DNA of 64,000 bases from an uncultured bacterium (GTDB lineage Bacteria > Hydrogenedentota > Hydrogenedentia > Hydrogenedentales > CAILVY01). Positions within the stretch are counted from its first letter, which is position 1, and every line of letters begins with the position of its first letter. The notes below the pieces were generated by a model. It saw nothing but the letters and a program-made list of their open reading frames with translations, did no database searches and was not told the DNA's origin. Position numbers and translations under genes: made by a program. Below, one piece after another: positions 17,232 through 26,716 of the stretch. The stretch covers positions 124,001 to 188,000 of the forward strand of contig CALEDJ010000045.1 of NCBI GenBank assembly GCA_937951485.1, written 5' to 3'.

Positions 17232-18710
17232 TCAGAATGAGATGTCCAGCCGCGCGAGATGCGCCAGCAACTGGCGGCGCGCCAGCGGCCAGAGTTCGCG
17301 CGGCGTGTCATCATAAGCCTTTTCCAGGATTTTGTCCAACGAGGCCGCCCCCGCAGCAATGGCTTGCCGGATTTTCTCTTCCCTGTTCAGCCGATGCGCG
17401 ATAAGCGCCCGAAACAAATCCTTGCCGCTGTGGTTCCAGGTCGGCAGGCCATGGCCGGGAATGGTGAAAGCGATATCGGCCTGCGCCAGGCGTTCCAGTT
17501 GTTGCAGGTATTGCGTCATATCGCCGCCGAGGTCCGGGGCAATGAGAATGGTTCCCGGATTGGCCGCCATATCGCCGCATATGAGCGTCTGCGTGGTCTC
17601 CTCGATGAAGCACAAGTGGCCGGGGTCGTGGCCGGGCGTGTGGAGGCAGCGGATGCGCCAGGGTGTTTCGCCCTTGATTTCCAGCATATCGCCTTCGTCG
17701 AGAAAGCGGTCGGGACGGATTTCCGGCGCGCCGGGATTGGGCCGCGCGAGGGCATGGGCGCAGACCGGCGCGCCGTAGGTTTCCCGCAGAAACCCCGCCG
17801 CCCCGGCATGGTCGGCGTGCGCGTGGGTGAGCAAGACCGCCGTCACCTTCCCCCCCAGCAGACACAAGCGGTCCAGGTGTTTTTTCAGGCGCATTTTTTC
17901 GGTGTCATCCGTTGCGCCGGGATCAATCACCGCCAAATCCTCCACACCGACCACCACGCAGTTGGTGTGTGTGGCGGGCGGCAGGGTATGCGTGCACAAG
18001 GGAATGATGGAAATGCCCGGGCGCGGCTCGAAACGCTCGGTAATGACCGGATCGCGGCTGGGGTTGTCCACCATGTAGGGGATCGCCTCTTCCGGGGTGA
18101 AATGCGCCAAGTGCCGCACGATATACGCCACAGGGGTTGACAGCCGGATGGCGCCGGCGCGCCAGCGCCGCAGGGCCTCGCCCGGCCGCATCCATTCCAC
18201 GCCGACAATTTCGCTGTCCGGCCCCTCCGCCTCTTCCCAGGCCGGCCCCACATAGTCATGGAAAAAATACTGGGTTTGAAACCGTACCGGCGAGAAAGCC
18301 GGGGTGGTCCACATGCCTGCGGCCAGGAACGCCGCTGCGTCAATCCGGCGTCCCATACGGCGCAGCATGCGGTCAAACGTGTCCTGTTTGCGAAGCAGGG
18401 CCTGGCGGGCTTTGCGCAGGAAATTGTGATCGGGCATGGCGCCTGTGGCGAGAAACAGGCCGGTTTCCTCAAACACTTCCCGCGCCGCCGTGAAGATGCG
18501 CTGCGCCATCGCCGGGTCCATGGCGCCATCCACCAGGTCCGGCGTGTCTTCTTTGTCCACCGCGCCGCCGGGGAACGCATGGTGCCCGCCCATGAATGTC
18601 AACCGTTCGCTGCGCCGCACCATGAGCACCTTGCCGCTGTCGCGTCGAAACAGCACGCAGGCCGCGGCCTGGCGCGGGGGCAAGTGACTATGGGTGTCCC
18701 ACGTGGTCAT
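17232..18710 (-). CDS. Nudix hydrolase-metallo-beta-lactamase fusion
   Basis: 492 residues from ATG 18710 (no strong Shine-Dalgarno). Residues about 15-200 are a Nudix domain: GGHHAFPGGAVD followed by AREVFEETGLF, the REx2EE metal motif. Residues about 225-430 are a metallo-beta-lactamase fold with THAHADHAG, CLHTPGHDPGHLCF, LICGDM and PGHG, all ligands present. A short winged-helix-like tail (LLAHLARLDISF) follows. The architecture resembles LACTB2-like hydrolases with an added Nudix domain; substrates could be acyl-CoA or nucleotide conjugates for the two centres, but the sequence does not say. Neighbouring genes on both sides run on their own. Confidence 0.88.
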   Translation of the reverse strand: MTTWDTHSHLPPRQAAACVLFRRDSGKVLMVRRSERLTFMGGHHAFPGGAVDKEDTPDLVDGAMDPAMAQRIFTAAREVFEETGLFLATGAMPDHNFLRKARQALLRKQDTFDRMLRRMGRRIDAAAFLAAGMWTTPAFSPVRFQTQYFFHDYVGPAWEEAEGPDSEIVGVEWMRPGEALRRWRAGAIRLSTPVAYIVRHLAHFTPEEAIPYMVDNPSRDPVITERFEPRPGISIIPLCTHTLPPATHTNCVVVGVEDLAVIDPGATDDTEKMRLKKHLDRLCLLGGKVTAVLLTHAHADHAGAAGFLRETYGAPVCAHALARPNPGAPEIRPDRFLDEGDMLEIKGETPWRIRCLHTPGHDPGHLCFIEETTQTLICGDMAANPGTILIAPDLGGDMTQYLQQLERLAQADIAFTIPGHGLPTWNHSGKDLFRALIAHRLNREEKIRQAIAAGAASLDKILEKAYDDTPRELWPLARRQLLAHLARLDISF

Positions 18711-18943
18711 GGCGTCATGGTGGCAATAATTGTCTGTCCAGTCAAGCCAGGCAAAGGACGCAAAGGACCAAAGCGACGGGAAGGACAGAGGGACGGCAGC
18801 AATGCCGCACACAGGGCGCGATTCTTGCGCAGCGGCTGATGAGAGACAGACGGTCCGGATTTGTTTATAATGCCTGTATCAGAAATCGCCGGCGGCGCGT
18901 TGTGCGGGAAATCGAGCGTTGCCAAGACGGAGGGAAGATCATC

Positions 18944-20404
18944 ATGGACGCGCTGTTCAATCGCAGAACCTTTTTGAAGTCCACGGCGGCGTTGTCGGCC
19001 ATCACTGCCTGGCCGGGATTGGGCGCGGCCACGCTGGGAACGGCCCTGGCGCCGACATCCGCCGGGAAGAAACCGGGAATCGTGCGGGGGGCCTTTTTCT
19101 ATCCACCGGCGCAGGTGGTGCTTGACGGCAGGTGTGAAGACAACTGGAATGTCCACAATTGGTTCACGTGGCCGGGCAACCAGTTCAAGCCGGAGGAACA
19201 GCAGGGCAAATTCATGGCCGAATTGCAGCGCATGATCACGGGACTCAATCTCGAACTGGTCATGGATGACGCCGCGATCTACACCGACGCGGGCATTCAG
19301 GCGTTCATTGCGGACATTCAGGCATCCAAGCCCGACGCCCTCCTGCTTTTCAATTTCTGGAACAGTTTCAGCGCAAAAATCTATCCCATTCTTGACGCCT
19401 ATGATGGCCCGATTATCCTGTACCATCCCCTCGGCGCCAGCCATCAACTGCCGCCGGAACGTTTCCGCACCGGGCCGCGCTTGTACTATATTCATTCCAT
19501 TGAGCATTATGCCGCGCTGGAAAACGGCCTGCGCGCCATCCATGCCAGGACGCGCATGGCGCAGAGCAGACTGTTGCGCGTATCCGGAAAACTTCAGGAA
19601 GAGTCGGACGACATCGAGCCGTTTTTCAATACGGCTATCCACAGCGTGCCCGCCGCGCATTTCAACGACCTGTTCGATGAAACGGAACTGACGGCGGAGA
19701 TGCGTCAGGTCGCGGACGCCGTCCGTGCGCACGCCGTCAGAGTTACCGATCTCGCGGATGAGGCGTTTCTGGATGCCGTGCGCGCGCATGCCGCCGTACA
19801 GAAACTTATGGAGCGGCACCAGGCGGATGCCATCACCATTGAATGTCTTTTCCTGAAGCACCGCAAGCCCTGCCTGAGTTTCGCCATCAACAACGGCAGG
19901 CTCATTCCCTGCGGCTGTGAGAACGACCTGAACGCCACCCTGTCGCTGATGCTCGGCGCGCAACTTTTCGGCGTGGGCGGGTTCCAGCACAACCCGGAAT
20001 TCGACACGACGGAGAACCGCTATTTCGGCGCGCACTGCACCTGCACGCCGCAGATGCGCGGGGCCGGAAAAGAGGAAGCCCCCTACGAACTGCGTCCTTT
20101 CTTCCATCAATTGCCCAAGACCCTGGCGCTCGACGTCAAATGGCCGCCGAATGAACCGGTGACCCTCTTCAAATATCAGACGGACGGTCCGCTCCTGCAC
20201 GCCTGGAACGGCGAGGTGGTCAATTCGCCGGACTGTCCCCCCACGGGCGGCTGCGCCACGCGCGTGCTGGTGAAAATGCACGACGTGAAAAACATCTGCG
20301 ACATCTATCCCGGCACGCATCCATCATTGTTCTGCGGCAACTTCGCTCAGCGGGCCAAGGTCTTCGCAACACTCTATGGTCTCGACATCCGGACAAACGC
20401 GTAA
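18944..20404 (+). CDS. Tat-exported L-fucose/arabinose isomerase-like protein
   Basis: 486 residues from ATG 18944, chosen because GGAGGGAAG precedes it and it places NRRTFLKSTAALSAI, a twin-arginine signal, at the N-terminus. The mature protein has a sugar-isomerase-like layout: an alternating N-terminal region (DALLLFNFWNSF, PIILYHPLGASH), then TIECLFLKHRKPCLSFAINNGRLIPCGCENDLNATLSLMLGAQLF and a C-terminal beta region with GCATRVLVKMHD. The family resemblance is to L-fucose isomerase-related proteins; activity is untested and the Cys-rich CGCEND and CTCTP stretches are unusual for an isomerase. Export by Tat implies a folded, perhaps metal-loaded, periplasmic protein. Confidence 0.65.
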   Translation: MDALFNRRTFLKSTAALSAITAWPGLGAATLGTALAPTSAGKKPGIVRGAFFYPPAQVVLDGRCEDNWNVHNWFTWPGNQFKPEEQQGKFMAELQRMITGLNLELVMDDAAIYTDAGIQAFIADIQASKPDALLLFNFWNSFSAKIYPILDAYDGPIILYHPLGASHQLPPERFRTGPRLYYIHSIEHYAALENGLRAIHARTRMAQSRLLRVSGKLQEESDDIEPFFNTAIHSVPAAHFNDLFDETELTAEMRQVADAVRAHAVRVTDLADEAFLDAVRAHAAVQKLMERHQADAITIECLFLKHRKPCLSFAINNGRLIPCGCENDLNATLSLMLGAQLFGVGGFQHNPEFDTTENRYFGAHCTCTPQMRGAGKEEAPYELRPFFHQLPKTLALDVKWPPNEPVTLFKYQTDGPLLHAWNGEVVNSPDCPPTGGCATRVLVKMHDVKNICDIYPGTHPSLFCGNFAQRAKVFATLYGLDIRTNA

Positions 20405-20607
20405 AGCCCCCCCCGATCGGGGCTGTTCCGCCGCCGTCGGATGAACTGGTTCATCCTGGGCCGGGCGGATTCGTGCACTATGTATTGCGCCACGGAATAC
20501 ACGTGTATGGCGACACACCGGACTTGCCACAGCGCCCGCCGCGCAAATGACGGATTGTTCACTTCATGATGTGACACGCGGTATGCTGAGGATATGGGAG
20601 CATCGCA

Positions 20608-20922
20608 ATGAAGGTGCTATCAGAAAAAGATCGCAACGCCCTGCGCGCGTTTTGTGAGCGTTGGCGCATCCGGGAACTCGATCTTTTTGGGTCCGCGCTG
20701 CGGGAGGATTTCAGCCCCGGCAGCGACCTCGATTTTTTGGTGCTGTATCCGCCTGACGCGAAGATCACCCTCATGGACGAGGTGATGATGCAGGAGGAAT
20801 TGACGCAACTTTGCGGAAGGCCCGTAGACCTGGCCAGTCGTCGCGCAGTCGAAGCATCCCACAACTGGATTCGCCGCCAGGCGATTCTGGAAAGTGCTGA
20901 GCCGATCTATGTCGCGTCCTGA
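20608..20922 (+). CDS. MntA-like minimal nucleotidyltransferase antitoxin
   Basis: 104 residues. The minimal nucleotidyltransferase motif is intact: FGSALREDFSPGSDLDFLV (GSx10DxD). In MntA/HepT modules the transferase neutralises HepT, reported for other systems to act by AMPylating a HepT tyrosine. The end of the gene overlaps by 14 bases the start of a HepT reading frame that is broken soon after (20909-21070), so this antitoxin now appears without a functional partner. A second, intact pair with the same 14-base overlap lies at 32.7-33.3 kb. Confidence 0.85.
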   Translation: MKVLSEKDRNALRAFCERWRIRELDLFGSALREDFSPGSDLDFLVLYPPDAKITLMDEVMMQEELTQLCGRPVDLASRRAVEASHNWIRRQAILESAEPIYVAS

Positions 20923-21070
20923 CGACCTGGCTGCGTTAATTGATATTACTTGCGCGGCAAAGAATGTTGTTGTCTTGATTGAAGGCATGAATCGTTTCGA
21001 ATTTCTGCGGGACAAGGAAACCCAAGCCGCCGTTCAGCATCAGAAAATAGAACCTTTATTGCGGACCTGA
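20909..21070 (+). pseudogene. Truncated HepT toxin remnant
   Basis: The ATG at 20909 overlaps the MntA stop. The 53-residue frame starts MSRPDDLAALIDITCAAKNV and continues VVLIEGMNRFEFLRDKETQAAV, the normal N-terminal half of a HepT protein (conserved DxxT-Q-AV block). It then runs into unrelated sequence and stops at 21068. The C-terminal RxxxxHxY ribonuclease motif is absent and no continuation is seen in the other frames before the next gene at 21140. This is therefore a decayed toxin gene, cut off near the point where IGEA normally follows. Confidence 0.75.
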
Positions 21071-21139
21071 TGCACCCCGTGACCTCATAGCCACTCTTGA
21101 GCGCAATTTCCGCCATATCAAGAGGGATTGCCCTGTCCG

Positions 21140-23035
21140 CTATTTCAGCCCCAAAGCCTTTTGTTTTTTCTCGCGGGGCGCGCCGGTGGCGTCCCAGCCT
21201 CGGATGCGGTAGTAGGTTCCGAGCATCTTGCCGAGGGGGACGCGGGTGCGAGGGTCGCCGGGGATTTGGGGTTCGTCGGTGAGGCGTTTGGGCAGGGCGT
21301 CTTCTGCGGCGGTCAATCCCATGCGGATGTTGAGCAGGCGTTCGAGGGTGAAGCCGCGTTCTCCGATGCTTTTGAGCACGCCAACGTTCATTTTCATGCC
21401 GGTGACCGCGGCCAGCGCCTTCGTATAGGGGAAAAGCGGCAGGTGAATCGGCATCATGGACGCGGGCAGTCGGTCGAGCAGGCCGACCAGGCCGCCGGAA
21501 AGCGGCAACACGGCATTGACGAACTGGGCGATGGGGTTGCGCTGGTGGGTGATGAGCCAGCCGGGGTAGAAGGAGAACAGGGGGAAGAGGCAGCATCCGG
21601 CGGCGGAGATGCCCTCCATGAGGTTCTGGTTCAGGATGGTCAGGGCGGCCTTGGCGCGGTGGGTGTATGGGTTCATGCCCAGCCCCAACCCCTCCATCAG
21701 CACCAGATAGCCCGCGTTGAGGTGGCAGCCGCCGCGATTTGCCGTGGCGTAGCCCAGCCCCTGGCCCACGGCACCGCGCGGTTCGTAAGCGGCGAGTTCC
21801 AGTCCCTTCGCGTGGATGGCGAAGTCTTTGCCGCCGAGGCGTTCCGACAGTCGCCGCGTGCCCTCCGCGAGCAGGTCGCCGATGCCCCGACGATACGCGA
21901 TGCTTTCAATCACCTCGGCGATATTGTCGGTCTTGCCGAAGTGCAGCCCGCAGTCCCAGAGTCCCTTTTCCTGCAGTTCCATCGCGAAGCCGATGACGCC
22001 GCCCGTGCTGATGGTGTCCATGCCGAGTTCATCGAGCAGATAATTCCACTCGATGATGCGCTCCATGCTGTTGTTTTCCAGGTTCGGCCCCAGGAGACCG
22101 AGCGTTTCCAGTTCCGGGCCTTTGATGCGCTTGCCGTTAAGTTCGACCTGTCGCCCGCAGTTGATGTGACACGTCGTGCAGCCGATGGTCTTGATGAGAT
22201 GCTTCCCGGCGAGGGTCTGTCCGGAGAGCATGTCGTAATCTTTGAATGCGCCATGCTGGTAGTTGCGGGTGGCCAGCACCTTGTGCTCGTTCATGATCCG
22301 CAGCAGGAAGCCCGTGCCGTATTTGGGCAGTGCTTCGCCCGTGAGCGGATGGGCCTTGAGCATCTTGATCCAGCCCTTGAAAATGGCCCGCGCCTTTTCC
22401 GGATGGCGCATCTCTGTTTTGCGCGTTCCCGTGGCGGTGATGGCCTTGAGGTTTTTCGACCCCATCACCGCGCCCAGACCTGCCCGGCCTGCCGTCCGGT
22501 CCCCGCTGAAGATGCAGGCATAGCGCACGAGGTGCTCCCCCGCCGGACCGATGACCATTTTGCCGACCTTCTCGCCCAGGGTCTCCTGGGTCTCGCCCGT
22601 GGTTTTGCCCCAGAGGTGGCCGGCATCATGGAATTGCACCGCGTCTTCGGTGATTTCGATCCACACCGGCGATGCCGACTTGCCGGTGATGACCAGTGCG
22701 TCATAGCCCGCCTTTTTCAATGCGAGACCGAAATCGCCCCCACAGTTCGATGATGCGCAGAAACCCGTGAGCGGGGACAGCGCGGAGACGTTGAACCGAC
22801 TGGAGGACGGCGCGTTCGTGCCGGTCATTGGTCCGGTGGACACGACGAGCACATTGTCCGGTGAGAACGGGTCCGTGCCCGCCTGGAGATTGTCATAGAG
22901 GATTTTGGCGGCCATGATTTTGCCGCCCAGGTACATTTGGCGATCGGCATCCGTCCAAGGATATTCGCCGATCTCCCGGTCACTGAGGTTGATCTTCAGC
23001 ACTTTCCCCGCATAGCCGCCGTATCTGGTGCTCAT
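21140..23035 (-). CDS. aor: Tungsten-type aldehyde:ferredoxin oxidoreductase
   Basis: 631 residues, the family's usual length. N-terminal GGYAGKVLKINLSD and YLGGKIMAAKIL, then SRFNVSALSPLTGFCASSNCGGDFG and GSKNLKAI are typical of AOR domain 1. The cluster ligands appear as CTTCHINC (about residues 287-294) and a distant Cys near 479, the Cx2Cx3C plus C pattern that binds one [4Fe-4S] next to the bis-pterin metal site. Such enzymes oxidise aldehydes to acids (or the reverse) with ferredoxin, in the cytoplasm, usually under anaerobic conditions. No pterin-synthesis or ferredoxin gene is adjacent. It is divergent from the GH9 gene. Confidence 0.93.
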   Translation of the reverse strand: MSTRYGGYAGKVLKINLSDREIGEYPWTDADRQMYLGGKIMAAKILYDNLQAGTDPFSPDNVLVVSTGPMTGTNAPSSSRFNVSALSPLTGFCASSNCGGDFGLALKKAGYDALVITGKSASPVWIEITEDAVQFHDAGHLWGKTTGETQETLGEKVGKMVIGPAGEHLVRYACIFSGDRTAGRAGLGAVMGSKNLKAITATGTRKTEMRHPEKARAIFKGWIKMLKAHPLTGEALPKYGTGFLLRIMNEHKVLATRNYQHGAFKDYDMLSGQTLAGKHLIKTIGCTTCHINCGRQVELNGKRIKGPELETLGLLGPNLENNSMERIIEWNYLLDELGMDTISTGGVIGFAMELQEKGLWDCGLHFGKTDNIAEVIESIAYRRGIGDLLAEGTRRLSERLGGKDFAIHAKGLELAAYEPRGAVGQGLGYATANRGGCHLNAGYLVLMEGLGLGMNPYTHRAKAALTILNQNLMEGISAAGCCLFPLFSFYPGWLITHQRNPIAQFVNAVLPLSGGLVGLLDRLPASMMPIHLPLFPYTKALAAVTGMKMNVGVLKSIGERGFTLERLLNIRMGLTAAEDALPKRLTDEPQIPGDPRTRVPLGKMLGTYYRIRGWDATGAPREKKQKALGLK

Positions 23036-23258
23036 GGCATGACCCTTCCTCTGATTGGCACAACGAACCGCACATCCCCGGACAGCGTCCTATGCCGCCT
23101 TGCCCTCCAATGTAGCACAACCCGGCGCAGCCGTCCAACATTCGGAAGACCCGTGCGGGCGAATGTCAGGGGCTTGTTTCGCGGCGCTGCACCATTTATT
23201 GTAATGCCTTTGGCGCTGATGTTCCGGGGTCGGAACGGCAAAGCAAGGAAATGGAAAA

Positions 23259-26200
23259 ATGCTGGGATTGATTGCGACAGGGTTGTTGGCATTTTCGGCG
23301 GCGGGCGCGGATGCGCCGCCGATGCAGTGGGCGCACATGCTGACTTCACCTCCCCATGTCGCGCCGCTGGCGGCGGATATGCACCCGAACCCGGGCAGGG
23401 AGATCGTCGTCGCGGACGCGGAGGCGGGGACGGTGTATTGCCTCAGCGGACAGGGTGCGGTCTTGTGGGAATTTCAGACCGGCGCGGATGCGCCGTTGCG
23501 GGGGACGATGGCTTTGGGCCGGGGCAGGGACCGCGACACGCGGCTGTTGGCCGTGCCCGCGGGCGATACGGTGATCGTGCTGGACGCGGCGACGGGCGCG
23601 GAGCGCCACCGAACGGAAGTCGGCCCGATGGGACTTGGCGGGGCATGCTGGGCTGATTTGCGCGACGACGAAATGGACGTGATGATTGTCAGCACGATGG
23701 AAAACGGCGTGGCGGCCTTCGATGCGGAGGGAACGCCCCTGTGGACATATACCGCCGAGGACCATGATGATCCTCTGCGGATGAACGGACCGCCGGCCGC
23801 CGCCGATGCGGATGAAGACCGCATCCCGGAACTTTTTTTTGTGGCGGAAACGGGACCATTCTGCCTGGATGCCGATGGCAGGCTGCGATGGCGCGGCGCA
23901 TCGGGGGGGCGTTTTCTGGGCGCGGCGGCGGTTGCGCCGCCGGACCGGGATGGCGTGCCCCGGCTCTATTGCGTCTCGGCAGCACCGCCTGCGCTCCACG
24001 CCTGCGACGCCGCGACCGGCGACGCCTTGTGGCAGACGCCGCTCCAGGACGCCCCGGACGACGCCACGGCGAATGCTATCGCGCTGGCGGACCTCGATCA
24101 CGATGGGCGCTATGAAGTGCTTGTCGGCGATGCCGCCGGTCGGGTCTATGCCATCGCCGATTCGGGGACGCTTCTGTGGACATTCCAGACGCAGCGGCCG
24201 GGTCCCGTGGCCATCGCGATCGGTGATGTCAGCGGCGACGGCGGCCTGGATGTGGTCATCGCCTCGGCGGACCACGGGCTCTATTGCCTGGACCGCACAG
24301 GCGCGCTCCAGTGGCGATACGAAGCGGGCGGCCCGCTGTTGCACGCGCCTGCACTGGCCGATGCGGACGGCGACGGCCGCACGCAAATCCTGTTCGGCGC
24401 GGGCGACAAGGCCATCCGCAGCATCGGGCCGGGCGGCCCCTTTGTGCCTGCGCTCATGCCGTGGCCCGGCGCGCGCGCCGATGCCGCGCGTCGCGGGCGA
24501 CCGGCCATCCAGGAAGCCTTTGAACTCGATAAAGATGCACTGGAACCGATACCCGACGTCGCGCCGTTGCTCCTGACAGGCGGTTTTGAACTGCCCGCGC
24601 AGGACACCACCGGGGCGGAGGTGTCTCGCCCGGTGGGTTGGACGCTCGAATCCGGCGACGGCGCATGGATTCTGGACGAAACGACCAGATTCGCGGGGAA
24701 ATACGCGCTGAAGGTCCAACCCGAAAATGAACCCATCGTTGTCGTATCCGAAATCATCGCGATAACGCCCGACCTGCGCTGTGTCAATGCATCCGTGATG
24801 GCGTCCGGGGAGGGCATGCGCGCCGTGCTGCGATGGCGCAAACGCGACGGCGTGTCACGGGAAGATGCTTTCCTTGTGCGCGGCGCTGCGTCTGAACAGT
24901 GGCGACGCCATGTGCTGCACCAGGCGCGTCCCCCGCTGGATGCGACGGGTTTCCAGGTGGTTCTGCGCGCGGAGGCGCCGGGCGAGGCCGCGTGGTGGGA
25001 TGAAGTGCACGCGGAAGGCAATTTCGAGCGCGTGCCGCAGGCGCGGGTTTTCATCAACCAGGCCGGATATGAAATCCAAGCCCCCAAACGTTTCACCGTC
25101 TGGACCAGTTTTCCTGCGCGCAACGGCCGTTTCGCGGTGACCACGGCATCGGGGCCGGTTTATGAGGGAAACCTTCATGGCGGCGAGCGCCTGATTGGCG
25201 CATTCAACAGCGATTGGGGCGGCTATTACTGGCAGGGTGATTTCACCGATTTTGATACCCGCGGTTCCTACACAATTGCCGTGGAATTGGAAGGTGCCAG
25301 GGCAAACAGCCCGTCGTTCGACGTCGGCCCGCATCTGCTGTGGTACAGGACCGTCCCGCAGGCGTTGCGGGCGTTCACCCTGCACCGTTGCGGCGCTGCC
25401 GCGCCCGGCAGGAACACCCCCTGTCATCTCGATGACGCCTGCGGAGAGCGCCTGCTCGACGGCGGCTGGCACGACGGCAGCGACTACGACAAGACCCACG
25501 CGCTGGAGTATCTCTGGCATCTGGTCAACGCTTACGGCGTCGTGCGCTGGCGCATTGACGCCGCCGGGCCGGAAATGCAGCCCGGCGCAGCATGGCTGGA
25601 GGAAATTGAATGGGGCATGGAATTGGCCCTGAAGGCCGTGAATGATGATGGCGCCGTCTGCCCCATGCCGGTCTCTGATCCGGAGTATTGGGGGCCGCCG
25701 GAGTCGGAAACCGACAATGAACCCAATACGGGCGACGAGCGCCGGATCGCCGGGAACGAACAGGAGTCGGCGGCATGGTGCGCGGCGGCGCTCGCGCGTA
25801 TGGCGCGGCTTTTTCCGGAAGACAACGGGCAATATGCAGCCGCCGCGCGGCGCATCGTAGAAAAGGCGCTCAAGGACGGCGCGACAGGGCCGCTGCTCTT
25901 CAGCGCCGCGATGGACCTCTATCTGATCTCACGGGATGAGACCCACGCGAAAATCGTGCATGGGTGGTATCCGGGGCCGGAACCCGCCTGTGCGGAGGCG
26001 GTGGCCGCCTACGACGCTCTCGATATCCACGCCAGTTTCAATCTCGCGATGGCGTTGCAGGCCCAAGCCGACGCCTGTCTCGCGCGCGCGAACAACCCCT
26101 TCGGCGTCTGCGCCCGCAACGAGGAGGACCGGGCCGACTTTTTCGGCATGGGCGCGTCCGACCCGGCCCACCTGATCGGCAACACTTTGTACCTCCTCGA

Positions 26201-26567
26201 AGCGGCGCATATTGTCGCGCAGGCCTACCGATTCAAACCCACGCCGGAATACGCCGTGTTCATCTACGACCAGTTGAACTGGATTCTCGGCAACAATCCC
26301 TTCGGCATCAGCCTGATGGAGGGCATGGGGACCCACTTCGCGCCGAGTTATTTCCACCGCGCCGTCGCCGCCGGCGCGCCCCGCGCGGCCATCGCCGGCG
26401 TCATCGCGCATGGTATCCGCGGCACCGCCCCCGGCGACGAGCGCCCCGCGTTTGACATGAGCGGCGATGAACGCCCCGACCCGCGTACCAACGCTTGTTC
26501 CCTTCGCGCCAACGCTCAGTGGATCAGTACCCTGGCGAATCTCAAGCGCCTGCGCATGGGCGAGTGA
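23259..26567 (+). CDS. Secreted beta-propeller-CBM-like-GH9 family protein
   Basis: 1102 residues with signal peptide MLGLIATGLLAFSAAGADA. Residues about 25-400 are PQQ/FG-GAP-like propeller repeats (YCLSGQGAVLWEFQTG, DLDHDGRYEVLVGD, DADGDGRTQILFG). A jelly-roll-like module follows (about 425-585), then an immunoglobulin-like CelD_N domain (VFINQAGYEIQAPKRFTV, about 590-690) and a GH9-type alpha-barrel. GGWHDGSDYDKTH near 735 keeps the Asp pair of GH9, and LNWILGNNPFG marks the C-terminal part. The block that normally reads TNE is TNACSLRANAQW near 1077, so the catalytic acid Glu seems to be Ala. It may be a non-classical glycosidase or a binding protein. Confidence 0.82.
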   Translation: MLGLIATGLLAFSAAGADAPPMQWAHMLTSPPHVAPLAADMHPNPGREIVVADAEAGTVYCLSGQGAVLWEFQTGADAPLRGTMALGRGRDRDTRLLAVPAGDTVIVLDAATGAERHRTEVGPMGLGGACWADLRDDEMDVMIVSTMENGVAAFDAEGTPLWTYTAEDHDDPLRMNGPPAAADADEDRIPELFFVAETGPFCLDADGRLRWRGASGGRFLGAAAVAPPDRDGVPRLYCVSAAPPALHACDAATGDALWQTPLQDAPDDATANAIALADLDHDGRYEVLVGDAAGRVYAIADSGTLLWTFQTQRPGPVAIAIGDVSGDGGLDVVIASADHGLYCLDRTGALQWRYEAGGPLLHAPALADADGDGRTQILFGAGDKAIRSIGPGGPFVPALMPWPGARADAARRGRPAIQEAFELDKDALEPIPDVAPLLLTGGFELPAQDTTGAEVSRPVGWTLESGDGAWILDETTRFAGKYALKVQPENEPIVVVSEIIAITPDLRCVNASVMASGEGMRAVLRWRKRDGVSREDAFLVRGAASEQWRRHVLHQARPPLDATGFQVVLRAEAPGEAAWWDEVHAEGNFERVPQARVFINQAGYEIQAPKRFTVWTSFPARNGRFAVTTASGPVYEGNLHGGERLIGAFNSDWGGYYWQGDFTDFDTRGSYTIAVELEGARANSPSFDVGPHLLWYRTVPQALRAFTLHRCGAAAPGRNTPCHLDDACGERLLDGGWHDGSDYDKTHALEYLWHLVNAYGVVRWRIDAAGPEMQPGAAWLEEIEWGMELALKAVNDDGAVCPMPVSDPEYWGPPESETDNEPNTGDERRIAGNEQESAAWCAAALARMARLFPEDNGQYAAAARRIVEKALKDGATGPLLFSAAMDLYLISRDETHAKIVHGWYPGPEPACAEAVAAYDALDIHASFNLAMALQAQADACLARANNPFGVCARNEEDRADFFGMGASDPAHLIGNTLYLLEAAHIVAQAYRFKPTPEYAVFIYDQLNWILGNNPFGISLMEGMGTHFAPSYFHRAVAAGAPRAAIAGVIAHGIRGTAPGDERPAFDMSGDERPDPRTNACSLRANAQWISTLANLKRLRMGE

Positions 26568-26716
26568 ATCGTTTTCATTGCAGATGACCAAAAACATCTG
26601 ATGCAACCGTTGCCTTTTGTCCGGTCGGAAAAAGACGGCGACAAGGCATTATAATCATGCCCATGCGACAACCAGCCCCTAGTGGCACAAAGGGACAGAC
26701 AGAGGAGACTGATTTC

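Noticed and set aside
20402-20422. GCCCCCCCCGATCGGGGC hairpin as a terminator of the isomerase-like gene
   Set aside because: The stem is only about six base pairs and no T-run follows; left out as too weak.
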